From NCBI RefSeq assembly GCF_014836535.1, contig NZ_JACSQP010000006.1, positions 62,001 through 126,000 of the forward strand: a DNA stretch of 64,000 nucleotides, in the 5' to 3' direction. Shown here in pieces: positions 1 through 10,013 of this stretch (positions are counted from its first letter, which is position 1; every line of letters begins with the position of its first letter). The notes under the pieces were generated by a model. That model saw only the letters and a list, made by a program, of their open reading frames with translations, ran no database searches and was not told the DNA's origin. The position numbers and the translations under genes are program-made. This stretch comes from Microbacterium pullorum (lineage in GTDB: Bacteria > Actinomycetota > Actinomycetes > Actinomycetales > Microbacteriaceae).

Positions 1-274
1 CGTACCCGTCGCCGGCGGCGGACGGCCGCGGCTGGAAGTACTCCGGCAGCGGCGCGCCGTCGGCGTCGGCGAACGACTGGCCGATCAGCGCCGAGCCGGC
101 GGGCTCGCCGTCGGCGTCACGCGCGATCGACCCGTTCGCCTGGGCGGGGAGGATCAGCTGCCCGACGCCCGTGATGACGAGCGTGTAGCCGACGCCCAGC
201 AGCAGGGTGAAGACGGCCATGGCGCGCACCGCGACCCAGAGGGTGCGGCCGGTGGAGCGGGTGGATGTGTTCAT
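1..274 (-). CDS. kdpC: Potassium-transporting ATPase subunit KdpC (3' end beyond window)
   Basis: KdpC is the single-span chaperone subunit of the Kdp high-affinity K+ pump and helps KdpB bind ATP. The visible 91 residues start MNTSTRSTGRTL, carry one hydrophobic helix at about residues 14-40, and then enter the characteristic region with LIGQSF followed by the YFQPRPSAA stretch. The start at 274 has a GAGGAG ribosome site nine bases upstream and lies 19 bases after the kdpB stop, so the gene is translated as part of kdpFABC. The C-terminal half lies outside the window. No kdpD or kdpE is visible; they may follow kdpC to the left. Confidence 0.93.
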   Translation of the reverse strand, partial: MNTSTRSTGRTLWVAVRAMAVFTLLLGVGYTLVITGVGQLILPAQANGSIARDADGEPAGSALIGQSFADADGAPLPEYFQPRPSAAGDGY

Positions 275-293
275 TTCTGTGACTCCTCAGGGC

Positions 294-2441
294 TCAGAAC
301 CCGGGGAACAGGCGCACGACGAGGTCGATGAGCCAGATTCCGATGAAGGGCGCGACGACGCCGCCGAGCCCGTAGACGAGCAGATTGCGCCCGAGGGTCT
401 TCGACGCGTCCTGCGGGCGGTAGGTCACCCCGCGCAGCGCCAGCGGAACCAGCGCCACGATGATGATCGCGTTGAAGATGATCGCCGACAGCACGGCGGA
501 TGCCGGGGAGTGCAGCCCCATGATGTTCAGCGCCGCGAGGCCCGGGAACACCCCCATGAACATCGCCGGGATGATCGCGAAGTACTTCGCGAGGTCGTTC
601 GCGATGGAGAAGGTGGTCAGCGCCCCGCGGGTGATCAGCAGCTGCTTGCCGATGCGCACGATGTCGATGAGCTTGGTCGGGTCGGAGTCGAGGTCGACCA
701 TGTTGCCGGCCTCCTTCGCCGCCGACGTGCCCGTGTTCATGGCGACCCCCACATCGGCCTGCGCGAGCGCCGGGGCGTCGTTGGTGCCGTCACCGGTCAT
801 CGCGACGAGGTTGCCGCCGGCCTGCTCGGTGCGGATGTAGGCGAGCTTGTCCTCGGGGGTGGCCTCGGCGAGGAAGTCGTCGACGCCGGCCTCCTTGGCG
901 ATGGCCGCGGCGGTCAGCGGGTTGTCGCCGGTGACCATGACGGTGCGGATGCCCATCGACCGCAGTTCGGCGAAGCGCTGGGTGAGCCCTTCCTTCACGA
1001 TGTCCTTCAGGTGCACGACACCGAGGACGCGGCCCTCCCCGTCGGCGGTGCGGGTGGCGACGACGAGCGGGGTGCCGCCGGAGCGCGCGATGCGTTCGGT
1101 GTGCTCGTCGAGCTCGGCCCGTAGGCCGTCCGGCAGGCGGCGCCCCTCCGACTCGAGCCAGTCCGTGACGGCGGAGCCGGCGCCCTTGCGGATGAGGGTG
1201 CCGTCGGGCAGGTCCAGGCCCGACATGCGCGTCTGCGCCGTGAACGGCACGATGTCGCCCGCGGCCGAGCCTCCCACCGTCACGCCCTCGTGCGCGGCGA
1301 GGTTCACGATCGACACGCCCTCGGGGGTGGGATCGGCCAGCGACGACTGCGCGGCCGCGCGGATGAGCTCCTGCCCGGGCACCCCCGTCATGGGGACGAA
1401 CGCCGCCGCCCGTCGGTTGCCGTACGTGATGGTGCCGGTCTTGTCCAGCAGCAGCGTCGTGACATCGCCTGCCGCCTCGACGGCCCGGCCGGACATCGCC
1501 AGCACGTTGCGCTGCACCAGCCGGTCCATGCCCGCGATGCCGATCGCCGAGAGGAGCGCGCCGATCGTGGTGGGGATGAGGCACACCAGCAGCGCGATCA
1601 GCACCGTGATGCTCACGGGAGCGGCGGCATACGACGAGATCGGGTTCAACGTCAGCGCGACGACGACGAAGATGATCGACAGCGACGCCAGCAGGATCGA
1701 CAGCGCGACCTCGTTGGGGGTCTTCTGCCGGGCGGCACCCTCGACGAGCGCGATCATCCGGTCCACGAACGTCTCGCCGGGTTTGGAGGTGATGCGCACC
1801 ACGATGCGGTCCGACAGCACGCGGGTGCCGCCGGTCACGGCCGAGCGGTCGCCGCCGGATTCGCGGATGACGGGGGCGGACTCGCCCGTGATCGCCGACT
1901 CGTCGACCGAGGCGATGCCCCAGACGATGTCCCCGTCGCCGGGGATGAGCTCGCCGGCCGAGACGACCACCGTGTCACCCAGGCGCAGATCCGATGACGG
2001 CACATCGGTCGTCGCGGTGCCGTCCGCGGCCGGGTCGCCGGCCGCGTCGTACGCCGTGACCCGGTGGGCGGTCGTGCTCGTGCGGGTCTGGCGCAGCGTC
2101 TCGGCCTGCGCCTTGCCGCGGCCTTCGGCCACCGACTCGGCGAGGTTCGCGAACAGCACCGTCAGCCACAGCCAGACGGCGATCGCCCCGGTGAACGATG
2201 CCGGCACGGCGGTGCCGCCCGAGTCGGCGGGGCCGCCGAGGAACGGTTCCGCGACCGCCAGGGTCGTCGTCAGCGCGGCGCCGACCCAGACGATGAACAT
2301 GACGGGGTTGCGCCATTGCCGGCGCGGATCGAGTTTGCGGAAGGCGCCCGGGAGGGCCGCCCCCAGCTGCGCCCAGGAGAACGCGCCGCGGGTGGGGGCG
2401 GTGCGCTGCGCTTGCGGTGTCGGAGCGGTGAGTGTGGACAT
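294..2441 (-). CDS. kdpB: Potassium-transporting P-type ATPase KdpB
   Basis: KdpB is the 715-residue P-type ATPase subunit that powers K+ uptake by the Kdp complex in the cytoplasmic membrane. The phosphorylation motif DKTGTIT is intact, with the aspartate at residue 333. The TGES actuator motif (ITGESAP) and the [12 protein letters not shown] hinge motif are present, and length matches the family. Hydrophobic segments lie near residues 45-65, 85-105, 245-310 and in the last 120 residues. The start codon lies one base after the kdpA stop, indicating coupled translation. Confidence 0.97.
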   Translation of the reverse strand: MSTLTAPTPQAQRTAPTRGAFSWAQLGAALPGAFRKLDPRRQWRNPVMFIVWVGAALTTTLAVAEPFLGGPADSGGTAVPASFTGAIAVWLWLTVLFANLAESVAEGRGKAQAETLRQTRTSTTAHRVTAYDAAGDPAADGTATTDVPSSDLRLGDTVVVSAGELIPGDGDIVWGIASVDESAITGESAPVIRESGGDRSAVTGGTRVLSDRIVVRITSKPGETFVDRMIALVEGAARQKTPNEVALSILLASLSIIFVVVALTLNPISSYAAAPVSITVLIALLVCLIPTTIGALLSAIGIAGMDRLVQRNVLAMSGRAVEAAGDVTTLLLDKTGTITYGNRRAAAFVPMTGVPGQELIRAAAQSSLADPTPEGVSIVNLAAHEGVTVGGSAAGDIVPFTAQTRMSGLDLPDGTLIRKGAGSAVTDWLESEGRRLPDGLRAELDEHTERIARSGGTPLVVATRTADGEGRVLGVVHLKDIVKEGLTQRFAELRSMGIRTVMVTGDNPLTAAAIAKEAGVDDFLAEATPEDKLAYIRTEQAGGNLVAMTGDGTNDAPALAQADVGVAMNTGTSAAKEAGNMVDLDSDPTKLIDIVRIGKQLLITRGALTTFSIANDLAKYFAIIPAMFMGVFPGLAALNIMGLHSPASAVLSAIIFNAIIIVALVPLALRGVTYRPQDASKTLGRNLLVYGLGGVVAPFIGIWLIDLVVRLFPGF

Positions 2442-2442
2442 G

Positions 2443-4116
2443 TCAGACGAGCCCTTCAGCCAGGGGACCCAGCGTGAGAACGGGGAAGAAGGTCAGTGCG
2501 GTCAGCAGCACGGCCACGACCGTGAGCATCCCGACGAACTGGGGACGATTCGTCGGCAGGGTTCCGCTGGTGGCCGGAACGGTGTCCTGCGCGGCGAAGG
2601 AGCCGGCCAGCGCGAGCACGAACACGATCGGCAGGAACCGGCCGAGCAGGATCGTCACCCCCAGTGCCGTGTTCAGCCACGGCGTGTTGGCGGTGAGTCC
2701 GGCGAAGGCGGAGCCGTTGTTGTTGGCGGCCGAGACGAAGGCGTACAGCACCTCGGACATGCCGTGCACACCGGGGTTCCAGATCGAGACACCCTCGATC
2801 TCCTCCCGCACGCCCGGCAGCGCGAAGCTCAGTGCCGTGCCGGTGAGCACGAGGGTCGGCATGACGAGGATGTACAGCGCGGCGAGCTTGATCTCCCGTG
2901 GGCCGATCTTCTTGCCGAGGTACTCCGGTGTGCGTCCGATGAGCAGGCCCGAGATGAACACCGCGACGATCGCGAGGACGAGCAGGCCATACAGGCCCGA
3001 GCCGACACCGCCGGGCGTCACCTCGCCCAGCATCATGTTCAGCATCGGCATCATGCCGCCCAGCGCCGTGTACGAGTCGTGCATCGAGTTCACCGCGCCG
3101 GTGGAGGTGCCCGTGCTCGTCGTGGCGAACAGGGTCGACCCGATGATGCCGAAACGCTGCTCCTTGCCCTCCATGGCGCTGCCGGCGAGCTGGGGGGCGG
3201 TGCCCTGGCCGGCGGATTCGAGGGCGGTCAGAATCGTGAACGACAGCGTGAACAGCACGCCCATGACGGCGAGGACCGCGTAGCCCTGGCGATTGTCGCC
3301 GACCAGGCGGCCGAACGTGCGCGGCAGGGCGAAGGGGATCACCAGCATCAGCAGCACCTGGAAGACGTTCGTCCAGGCGGTCGGGTTCTCGAACGGGTGC
3401 GCGGAGTTGGCGTTGAAGAACCCGCCGCCGTTCGTGCCGAGCAGCTTGATCGCCTCTTGCGAGGCGGTCGGACCGCCGGGGATCGACTGCACGGCGCCGG
3501 AGAGCGTGGAGACCTCGGTGAAGCCGTTGAAGTTCTGCACGACGCCGCCGATCGCCAGCACGATCGCGGCGAGGGTGGCCAGGGGCAGCAGGATGCGGAG
3601 GATGCCGCGCGTCAGGTCGACCCAGAAGTTGCCGATCGTGCCCGAACGGCGGGAGGCGAGCCCGCGCACGAGGGCGATGGCCACGGCCATGCCGACGGCG
3701 GCCGAGGTGAAGTTCTGCACCGCGAGACCGGCCATCTGCACCGTGTACCCCAGCGTCAGCTCCGGTGAGTACGACTGCCAGTTGGTGTTGCCCACGAACG
3801 AGGCAGCCGTGTTGAACGATAGATGCTCACTCGGGGCGGGAAGTCCGAGCGAATAGGGAAGCCACTGCTGCAGGCGCTGCAGGCCGTAGACGATGAGCAA
3901 GCCCACCGCCGAGAAGGCGAGGAGGCCCCGGAGATAGGCCTGCCACGTCTGCTCCGCCCGGGGATCGACGCTGATGACCTTGTACAGGCCCCGCTCCACC
4001 GCCGCGTCCCTGCGCGAGGTGTACACCCACGCCATGTAGTCGCCGAGCGGGCGGTAGAGCACCGCCAGGACGACGGCGACGGAGCCGAGCGCGAGGATCG
4101 CGTACAGCCACCCCAT
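2443..4116 (-). CDS. kdpA: Potassium-transporting ATPase channel subunit KdpA
   Basis: KdpA is the K+-selective, channel-like subunit of the Kdp complex. The 557-residue protein has about ten hydrophobic segments and the selectivity-filter-like loops expected of the family, including [31 protein letters not shown] (residues split around GTNGGG) and [11 protein letters not shown]. The ATG overlaps the kdpF stop (TGATG), so kdpF and kdpA are translationally coupled. Family length is about 555-565 residues, so the protein appears complete. Confidence 0.97.
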   Translation of the reverse strand: MGWLYAILALGSVAVVLAVLYRPLGDYMAWVYTSRRDAAVERGLYKVISVDPRAEQTWQAYLRGLLAFSAVGLLIVYGLQRLQQWLPYSLGLPAPSEHLSFNTAASFVGNTNWQSYSPELTLGYTVQMAGLAVQNFTSAAVGMAVAIALVRGLASRRSGTIGNFWVDLTRGILRILLPLATLAAIVLAIGGVVQNFNGFTEVSTLSGAVQSIPGGPTASQEAIKLLGTNGGGFFNANSAHPFENPTAWTNVFQVLLMLVIPFALPRTFGRLVGDNRQGYAVLAVMGVLFTLSFTILTALESAGQGTAPQLAGSAMEGKEQRFGIIGSTLFATTSTGTSTGAVNSMHDSYTALGGMMPMLNMMLGEVTPGGVGSGLYGLLVLAIVAVFISGLLIGRTPEYLGKKIGPREIKLAALYILVMPTLVLTGTALSFALPGVREEIEGVSIWNPGVHGMSEVLYAFVSAANNNGSAFAGLTANTPWLNTALGVTILLGRFLPIVFVLALAGSFAAQDTVPATSGTLPTNRPQFVGMLTVVAVLLTALTFFPVLTLGPLAEGLV

Positions 4117-4205
4117 CAGAACCGCTCCGGTTTCACGAGGGCGAACAGCAGGTAGACGATGGCGGCAACGCCCAGCACGACGGCCAGAAGCTCGAAGACG
4201 ATCAC
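4116..4205 (-). CDS. kdpF: KdpF small membrane subunit (29 aa)
   Basis: A GTG-initiated 29-codon frame encodes a single hydrophobic helix, beginning [16 protein letters not shown] and ending FALVKPERF. The position directly before kdpA, the TGATG overlap with the kdpA start and the ending K-P-E-R-F are typical of KdpF, a stabilising subunit of the Kdp complex. Its start overlaps the stop of a second tiny membrane ORF upstream (GTGA). It is short enough to be missed by automatic calling. Confidence 0.9.
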   Translation of the reverse strand: MIVFELLAVVLGVAAIVYLLFALVKPERF

Positions 4206-4297
4206 AGCTTCTCCACCGCCTTGCCCAGCAGGCCGACGATCACGAACAGGGCGATCACGCCGAGCACGTAGACGAGGTCGAGCACGGAAGACTCCAT
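4202..4297 (-). CDS. Small single-pass membrane protein upstream of kdpF (31 aa)
   Basis: A 31-codon frame starting at ATG 4297 encodes [11 protein letters not shown], then a hydrophobic core to about residue 24 and a charged tail KAVEKL. It overlaps the kdpF GTG by four bases, so it would be the first cistron of the Kdp operon. In-frame ATGs at 4309 and 4315 could lengthen it to 35 or 37 residues; no good ribosome site is visible, so the start is uncertain. The helix-plus-charged-tail layout resembles KdpF itself. It could be a KdpF paralogue or another small Kdp-associated subunit; its function is inference from position only. Confidence 0.55.
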   Translation of the reverse strand: MESSVLDLVYVLGVIALFVIVGLLGKAVEKL

Positions 4298-4521
4298 TTC
4301 GGAGGGCATCGGCATACGGGTGAATGCCGGGCGTCCGACGGGACGCATCCCCGATCCAACTCCCCGCCGGCTGCCGCGACGGCGGTCCTCACGGAACCCA
4401 TACGGGTGCGCCGGGAAACCTCACGGTTCTCCTACGCGCGGCAAGGGGTGGACGTGCCCGCATCCGGCCTGAAGACTCGGGGACCACGGCGGGACACCGT
4501 CGGCGCGGGGAGGGCGGGGCC

Positions 4522-5136
4522 ATGAAGATCGAGCTGCACGACGTGAGCAAGGGCCGCGACGGCGAGTCCCTTCCGGCCATCAGCTTCGACTACGAGACCG
4601 GGCGCGCCACGTTCGTCCGCGCCGAGACGATGCAGCGTCCCACGGTGCTCGGGCTCATCGCCTCGGGGCGGATGCGTCCGGACTCGGGCAGCATCCGCAT
4701 CGACGGCGAGGCCGACGATGCCGGTATCCGCCGCCGGGTCGCGCTCGTCGACGCCCCCGACATCTCGGAGCCGGCGTCGCGGGTCACCGTCGCCGGCGTC
4801 ACCGCCGAGGAGCTCATGTTCGCCGGTCGCTCGGCCGGCCACCGTGCCGTGCGCGCCTGGCTGCGCGACCAGAGCCTCGCGCATATCGCGCGCCTGCCGA
4901 TCGTCAACGTCGCGCCCCGCGATCGCATCCACCTGCTCACCGAGCTGGCGCTGCTGCGGCCGGGGATCGAGGGACTCGTGCTGGTCGCCCCCGACCGGCA
5001 CGGCGGTCCGCCGCTGCAGTGGTGGCACCAGGGTCAGGCGATCGCCGAGCGCGGATTCGCCATGCTCATGATCGCGGGAGACGCGTCGGCCACCGTGATC
5101 GAAGCCGCCACCGCCGACCCGGGGCGTGCGGCGTGA
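4522..5136 (+). CDS. ABC-transporter ATPase-like protein with degenerate catalytic motifs
   Basis: The 204-residue protein aligns by eye with an ABC nucleotide-binding domain: MKIELHDVSKG at the N-terminus, then a region ending LIASGRMRPDSGSIRIDGE, where active ATPases have the Walker A loop followed by the same L-I-A-G...PDSGSI pattern. Here the loop reads RAETMQRPTVLG and lacks G-x4-GK[ST]. The LSGGQ signature is absent, and the Walker B site reads GLVLVAPDRHGG instead of DEP. GGGAGGGCGGGG precedes the ATG. Its stop overlaps the GTG of the downstream YhgE-family gene (GTGA). It is probably a non-hydrolysing partner or regulator of that membrane protein; the partner role is inference. Confidence 0.7.
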   Translation: MKIELHDVSKGRDGESLPAISFDYETGRATFVRAETMQRPTVLGLIASGRMRPDSGSIRIDGEADDAGIRRRVALVDAPDISEPASRVTVAGVTAEELMFAGRSAGHRAVRAWLRDQSLAHIARLPIVNVAPRDRIHLLTELALLRPGIEGLVLVAPDRHGGPPLQWWHQGQAIAERGFAMLMIAGDASATVIEAATADPGRAA

Positions 5137-6980
5137 ACGGCCCGTCGCTGCCGGTGCCGCGCCTGAAGGTGCCGCACATGATCGCCGCCGAGCTGCGGCG
5201 ACTGACCTCCACCCGGCTGTCCACCCTCGCCCTCCTCGCGCTGGTCATCGTGCCGATCCTGTACGGCGGCCTCTACCTCTGGGCCAACCAGGATCCCTAC
5301 GCCAAGCTCTCCGACATCCCCGTCGCCCTCGTCGTCGAAGACACCGGCGTGCCCGCCGACGGCGACACCGCCGCACGCAACATCGGCGACGAGGTCGCCA
5401 CCGAGCTGCTCAAGCGCGGCGACTTCGACTGGCATCGGGTCTCCGACCAGGCGGCGCAGCGCGGTCTTGAGGACAACCGGTACGACTTCGCCATCATCCT
5501 GCCGGCCGACTTCTCCGCCGCGCTCACCTCCGTCTCCGGTGACGACCCGCGCCAGGCGGAGATCATCCTGGAGACCTACGACGCCAACAGCTACCTGGCC
5601 AGCACCATCGGCTCGCAGGCGGTGGAGCGCATCCGCTCGACCGTCGCGCAGGAGGTCGGTCAGGAGGCGGCATCCACTCTGCTGGATTCCATCTCCACCA
5701 TCCGCGGCAAGATCGTCGAGGCCGGCGAAGGCGCCGCCGAACTCGCCACCGGCACCGTCGAGCTCGCCGACGGCACGGTGCGGCTCGTCGAGGGCGCCGC
5801 GAGCGCCGTCACGGGAGCCGCAGAGCTGGAAAGCGGGTCGGCGACGCTCGCCGACGGCGCCGCCCGCGTGGCCGGCGGGAACGCCGAGGTGGCCGCAGCC
5901 GCCGACCGCGTCGCGGGTGTGGTCAACCAGCTCACCGCCGACCTGCCCGCGGCGCGCGCCGCGATCACGGCCGATCTCCTCGCGCTGGGCCTGGATCACC
6001 CGACCATCGACGCCGTGCTCACCCGGCTCGACGCCGTCGGGGCCGGCATCCGGGCGGGCGATCAGCGCGTGCAGGAGGTCGTCGGACAGATCGACGAGCT
6101 CGCCTCCGGCAGCCGCGAGGTCGCCGACGGCGCGGTGAGGCTGCGCGACGGACTCGCCACCCTGCAGTCGGGGCTCGGCACCCTCTCGGACGGCGCCGGC
6201 ACGCTCCGCGACGGCGCGGCCAGCCTGTCGTCGGGCAGCGCGACACTGCGCGATGCGCTCCAGAGCGGGGCGGCGGAGATTCCCGACAGCAGCGCCGACC
6301 TGCGGCAGTCGCAGGCGCGCACCATCGCCGATCCCATCAAGCTCGAGACCGACGGGGTCGCACAGGCGGCCAACTACGGCGCCGGGCTCGCGCCGTTCTT
6401 CGGCGCGCTCGCGGGATGGATCGGCATCTACGCGCTCTTCCTCATCGTCAAGCCCATCTCCCGCCGCGCCGTCGCGGCGCTGCATTCCCCGGTGCGCATC
6501 ACGCTCGCCGGCTGGCTGACCCCGGGGATGTTCGGGCTCATCCAGATGAGCCTGCTGTTCCTGGTGCTCATGTTCGCGCTGGATTTCCCGATGGTCTATC
6601 CGCTGGGGACCCTCGGCATCATGATGCTCGCCTCCCTCACCTACACCGCGATCATCCTGGCGCTGAACGTCTGGTGGGGAGAGGTGGGCCAATTCCTGGG
6701 GCTCGTGCTGATGGTGCTGCAACTGGTGACGGCGGGCGGCACCTTCCCCTGGCAGACGCTGCCGGGACCCCTCGCGGTGCTGCACAACCTCTTGCCCATG
6801 AGTTATGTCGTCGACGGCATGCGCCAGTTCATGTACGGCGGGGATCTCTCGCGCACGATCACCGACGCCACCGTGCTGCTGTGCTGGCTGGTCGCCGGGT
6901 TCCTGTTCACGGCCATCGCCGTCACCCGCAAGACCCGCTACCGAACGCTCGGGGATCTCGAGCCCAGCATCCTCGCCTGA
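5133..6980 (+). CDS. YhgE/Pip family membrane protein (ABC-2-like)
   Basis: The 615-residue protein has one N-terminal membrane segment (about residues 28-50), a long extracytoplasmic domain and five or six C-terminal segments, the layout of YhgE/Pip (phage infection protein) and ABC-2 type proteins. The middle contains many short repeats of the form G-x-x-x-L-x-x-G (ELADGTVRL, SLSSGSATL, ALQSGAAEI) typical of this family. The GTG start overlaps the stop of the upstream ABC-like gene by four bases. Family members are related to type VII secretion/EsaA-like proteins and phage receptors; the substrate here is unknown. Confidence 0.85.
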   Translation: MNGPSLPVPRLKVPHMIAAELRRLTSTRLSTLALLALVIVPILYGGLYLWANQDPYAKLSDIPVALVVEDTGVPADGDTAARNIGDEVATELLKRGDFDWHRVSDQAAQRGLEDNRYDFAIILPADFSAALTSVSGDDPRQAEIILETYDANSYLASTIGSQAVERIRSTVAQEVGQEAASTLLDSISTIRGKIVEAGEGAAELATGTVELADGTVRLVEGAASAVTGAAELESGSATLADGAARVAGGNAEVAAAADRVAGVVNQLTADLPAARAAITADLLALGLDHPTIDAVLTRLDAVGAGIRAGDQRVQEVVGQIDELASGSREVADGAVRLRDGLATLQSGLGTLSDGAGTLRDGAASLSSGSATLRDALQSGAAEIPDSSADLRQSQARTIADPIKLETDGVAQAANYGAGLAPFFGALAGWIGIYALFLIVKPISRRAVAALHSPVRITLAGWLTPGMFGLIQMSLLFLVLMFALDFPMVYPLGTLGIMMLASLTYTAIILALNVWWGEVGQFLGLVLMVLQLVTAGGTFPWQTLPGPLAVLHNLLPMSYVVDGMRQFMYGGDLSRTITDATVLLCWLVAGFLFTAIAVTRKTRYRTLGDLEPSILA

Positions 6981-7025
6981 CGCCGTGGCGCGGGGGCGCG
7001 CGCAGCGCGCGTAGGCTCGTTCGTT

Positions 7026-7568
7026 ATGGCCGCAGGCGCAGTGATCCACACCTTCACGGTGCAGTTGGCCGACGTCGACCGCGGCGTCTACGACGAGCTG
7101 GCGCTGCGCGTCGCGCGGCATCCGTCCGAGACCGACGCGTTCATGATGACGCGGGTGCTGGCCTACTGCCTCGAGTACGAGGAGGGCATCGCCTTCAGCG
7201 AGGGCATCTCGGCCACCGACGAGCCGGCGCTCGTCGTGCGCGACCTCACCGGTCGCGTGACGGCTTGGATCGAAGTGGGCGCACCGGATGCCGCGCGCCT
7301 GCACTACGGCAGCAAGCTCGCCGACCGCACCACCGTCTACACCCACCGCGACCCGCAGAAGCTGCTCGCCGCGTGGGCGGGCAAGACCATCCATCGCGCC
7401 GACGCGATCACGCTGCACAGCTTCGATCCGGGGTTCGTCGACGCCGCCGCCGCGGCGGTGCAGCGCCGCAACACCGCGACGCTGTCGGTCACCGAGGGCC
7501 AGGTGTACTTCGACCTCAACGGCGTCTCGCTGACCACCGAGATCCACCAGCACACCCTCGCCGCGTAG
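7026..7568 (+). CDS. YaeQ family protein
   Basis: The 180-residue protein matches YaeQ over its length: HTFTVQLADVDRGVYDELALR at the start (first part), then HPSETDAFMMTRVLAYCLEY, WIEVGAPDAARLHYGSK and YTHRDP. YaeQ has a PD-(D/E)XK nuclease-like fold, and the W-I-E-V-G element corresponds to the acidic core, but the biological role is unsettled. A TAGGCT hexamer lies eight bases before the ATG with no clear ribosome site, suggesting a leaderless or near-leaderless transcript. It is monocistronic and converges on the LuxR gene. Confidence 0.88.
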   Translation: MAAGAVIHTFTVQLADVDRGVYDELALRVARHPSETDAFMMTRVLAYCLEYEEGIAFSEGISATDEPALVVRDLTGRVTAWIEVGAPDAARLHYGSKLADRTTVYTHRDPQKLLAAWAGKTIHRADAITLHSFDPGFVDAAAAAVQRRNTATLSVTEGQVYFDLNGVSLTTEIHQHTLAA

Positions 7569-7580
7569 GCGGCCCCCGCC

Positions 7581-10013
7581 TCAGCCCGCGCGCGGGCCGT
7601 CGCGCAGCGCGGTCTTGCCGTAGATGCGGTTGATGTGCCCCTCGACGGTGCGCTTGGACAGCTGCAGCGTCTCCGCGATCTCGGCGTTGCCGAGCCCCTG
7701 GCTCATGAGGTCGGCGACCTGACGCTCGCGCCTGGTCAGCAGCGGCGTGACGGCGGCGACCTCGGTGTCGAGGCCGCGCGCGTGCACCGCCGCGGCCGAG
7801 ACGAGTCGCACGGCCGCGGCATGCAGGGACGAGCCGGGCGTGAGCCGATCGCGCGCCAGCGTGGCCGCCGCGTACGCGATGGCGTATTGACCGGCCGCCG
7901 CGGCGGTGCGGCTGACCAGCAGGGCGTCACGGGCGTGCGCTGAGAGCACCGCGGCGGCGAGCGAGCGGGTGAGCAGCGGCACGGCACCGCTCACCGTGAG
8001 GGTGCTCGCGAACGCGCACGTCGGGCCGTGACGGCGGATGACGCCGGTCATGGCGCCCCGCATCGCCGCACCGACCAACCCCTCGGCGGCCAACGCGCGA
8101 CACCGGGCGAGCGCCTCGTCGTGCTCGCCGAGAGCGGCCAGGGTACCGGCGACCGTCGAGCGCACCTCGGGCCCCGTGGGCGAGTTGGTGGCGCCCGGCA
8201 GCGACGCCAGACGCGTCAGCTGCGCGCGCGCCCCCTCGGCATCCGACCCGAGCGCGAGGGCGTGGGCGTACAGCGACACCGCGCGGGGAAGGTAGTCCTC
8301 GGGGCCGTCCCGTTCGAGGGACTTGAGGGCGTCGTGGGCCGCCGCCACGGCGGCCGGGACATCGCCGACGCTCAGGGACACCTCGGCATCGGCGAGGCGT
8401 CGCATGCCGGGCGCGATGAGCACCAGGCGGTTGGCGTCCACCGCCTGGAACCACGCGGTCTCCCGCGCCAACGCGACCACTCCTTCCCCGTGCAGCACGA
8501 TCGTGAACCGTGCAGCGAGGTGCTCCTCCACCACCCAGTCGCTGTGCGGCGCGCTCTCGGCCTGGCGGTCCAGGCGTCCGAGCACCACCATCGCCTCGTC
8601 GCTTCGACCCAGCGCATCCAGCGCGATCGCGTGGAAGGCCTCCAGGCGGCGGCCGAGGGGACCGGGTGGGGCGTGCACGAGGGCGCGGTAGGCGGCGACG
8701 GCATCCGGGAACCGGCCCGCATACGACAGATGCAGGATCGTCAGGGCGTCGAGGGTGATGCGGCGGGGGAGATCGTGATCGCCCTGCCAGCGGGTGCGGG
8801 CTTCGTCGAACAGCGCCAAAGCGCCGTCGGGCGAGCGCTCCCGGTAGTGGGCGAGGTCGGCGCGGGCGGCGACGATCTCGAGTGCGATCATCGCGTCGCG
8901 TTCGCGGTCTTCCGCCGAGCCGCCCGCACTCGTGGCGATGAGCGCGGAGGCCTCGGTGAGACTCGACTCGGCCTCACCGAGCCGTTCGAGCAGTCGCAGA
9001 CACTGGGCGCGCACGAGCAGCAGGTGCGCCCGGGGCGCCGCGGATGCCGGCGGCCCCGTCAGGGCGATGTCGGCCACCCGCACGCCGGCGGCGTAGTCGT
9101 GCACGGCGGAGGCGGCTCGGACGGCGCAGACGACATCGGCGTCGGTCACCTCCCACCCCTGCGCGAGCGCCCAGGCGGCGAAGGCGGGGAGGCGCCCCAC
9201 CGCGCCCGGCAGCCGTGCGATCGCCCGATAGTCGTCGTCGCGCTGCCCCGCCGTGGCCTCACGGCGCAGCACCTCGGCCAGCAGCGGCGGGTGCACCACG
9301 AGCGGTCGCTCGCCGGCGCCGTCGGCCCTCAGCAGTCCGCGCCGCACCAGGGCGCGCACCGCGTCCGGATCGTGCAGCTCGGCGAGGTCGTCGAGCGTGA
9401 CGAGCGGCTCCAACGCGACTGTGCGCAGGGGCGCGGACTCGGCTTGCGGCACCCATCGCGCGGGGTCGGTCTCGAGGCCGTCCAGCGCGTCGCGCACCGG
9501 GAGCGTCATGTGCAGCTGCCCACGCGAGAGGTTGATGAGCCCTCGGCGCTCCAGCTCGTCGTACGTCGCGCGCAGCGCGGCGAGGTTGCCGTGGGAGCTC
9601 CGCCAGAGCGCCTCGACCAGGCGGGCCGTCGGCGGGTGTCCGGTCGCCGCGGTCACGACCTCGGCAGCCTCGACCCGGGTGAGGGCTGCGAGCGGCACGA
9701 CGTCGGTGTGCTCCGCGAGGAACTCCGCGATGCCGGCGGGCAGCGGCACCCCGACGCGGGCGGATGCCACCACGATCGTGTCGGTCGGCGCGGTGGGTCG
9801 GCTCCCCGGCGCTGAGCGATCGGCGTCGTCCAGCCGCATCACCGCGTGACCGCCGATGCGCAGCTGGGTCGCGATGTCGGCGGCGAGGCGGGAGGCGCCG
9901 TCGCCGGGGGCGCCCACCACGAGCACCCCGCGACGGTCGCGAGCGCATTCGGCGACCCGGTGGGCGACCTGCGCCGCGCGCAGCGGCGTGCGCACACGGT
10001 GCCACACGGTCAT
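7581..10013 (-). CDS. Large LuxR-family (MalT/LAL-like) transcriptional regulator
   Basis: The 810-residue protein has an N-terminal ATPase-like region, a long helical repeat-rich middle and a C-terminal LuxR helix-turn-helix (LTRRERQVADLMSQGLGNAE, then SKRTVEGHINRIYGK). The P-loop position reads GAPGDGAS (residues 34-41), so the Walker A lysine is replaced by alanine and ATP hydrolysis may be lost. The start at 10013 is preceded by GAGGG ten bases upstream; a start further upstream would add an arginine-rich extension without a ribosome site. Targets cannot be read from the sequence. Confidence 0.85.
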   Translation of the reverse strand: MTVWHRVRTPLRAAQVAHRVAECARDRRGVLVVGAPGDGASRLAADIATQLRIGGHAVMRLDDADRSAPGSRPTAPTDTIVVASARVGVPLPAGIAEFLAEHTDVVPLAALTRVEAAEVVTAATGHPPTARLVEALWRSSHGNLAALRATYDELERRGLINLSRGQLHMTLPVRDALDGLETDPARWVPQAESAPLRTVALEPLVTLDDLAELHDPDAVRALVRRGLLRADGAGERPLVVHPPLLAEVLRREATAGQRDDDYRAIARLPGAVGRLPAFAAWALAQGWEVTDADVVCAVRAASAVHDYAAGVRVADIALTGPPASAAPRAHLLLVRAQCLRLLERLGEAESSLTEASALIATSAGGSAEDRERDAMIALEIVAARADLAHYRERSPDGALALFDEARTRWQGDHDLPRRITLDALTILHLSYAGRFPDAVAAYRALVHAPPGPLGRRLEAFHAIALDALGRSDEAMVVLGRLDRQAESAPHSDWVVEEHLAARFTIVLHGEGVVALARETAWFQAVDANRLVLIAPGMRRLADAEVSLSVGDVPAAVAAAHDALKSLERDGPEDYLPRAVSLYAHALALGSDAEGARAQLTRLASLPGATNSPTGPEVRSTVAGTLAALGEHDEALARCRALAAEGLVGAAMRGAMTGVIRRHGPTCAFASTLTVSGAVPLLTRSLAAAVLSAHARDALLVSRTAAAAGQYAIAYAAATLARDRLTPGSSLHAAAVRLVSAAAVHARGLDTEVAAVTPLLTRRERQVADLMSQGLGNAEIAETLQLSKRTVEGHINRIYGKTALRDGPRAG

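Noticed and set aside
847..3768. Very long open frame opposite kdpBA (and similar long frames opposite nearly every gene, e.g. 5034-7553, 49391-53899)
   Set aside because: These are by-products of high GC content: the products are Arg/Ala/Pro/Gly-rich with no recognisable domains, and the other strand encodes clear families.
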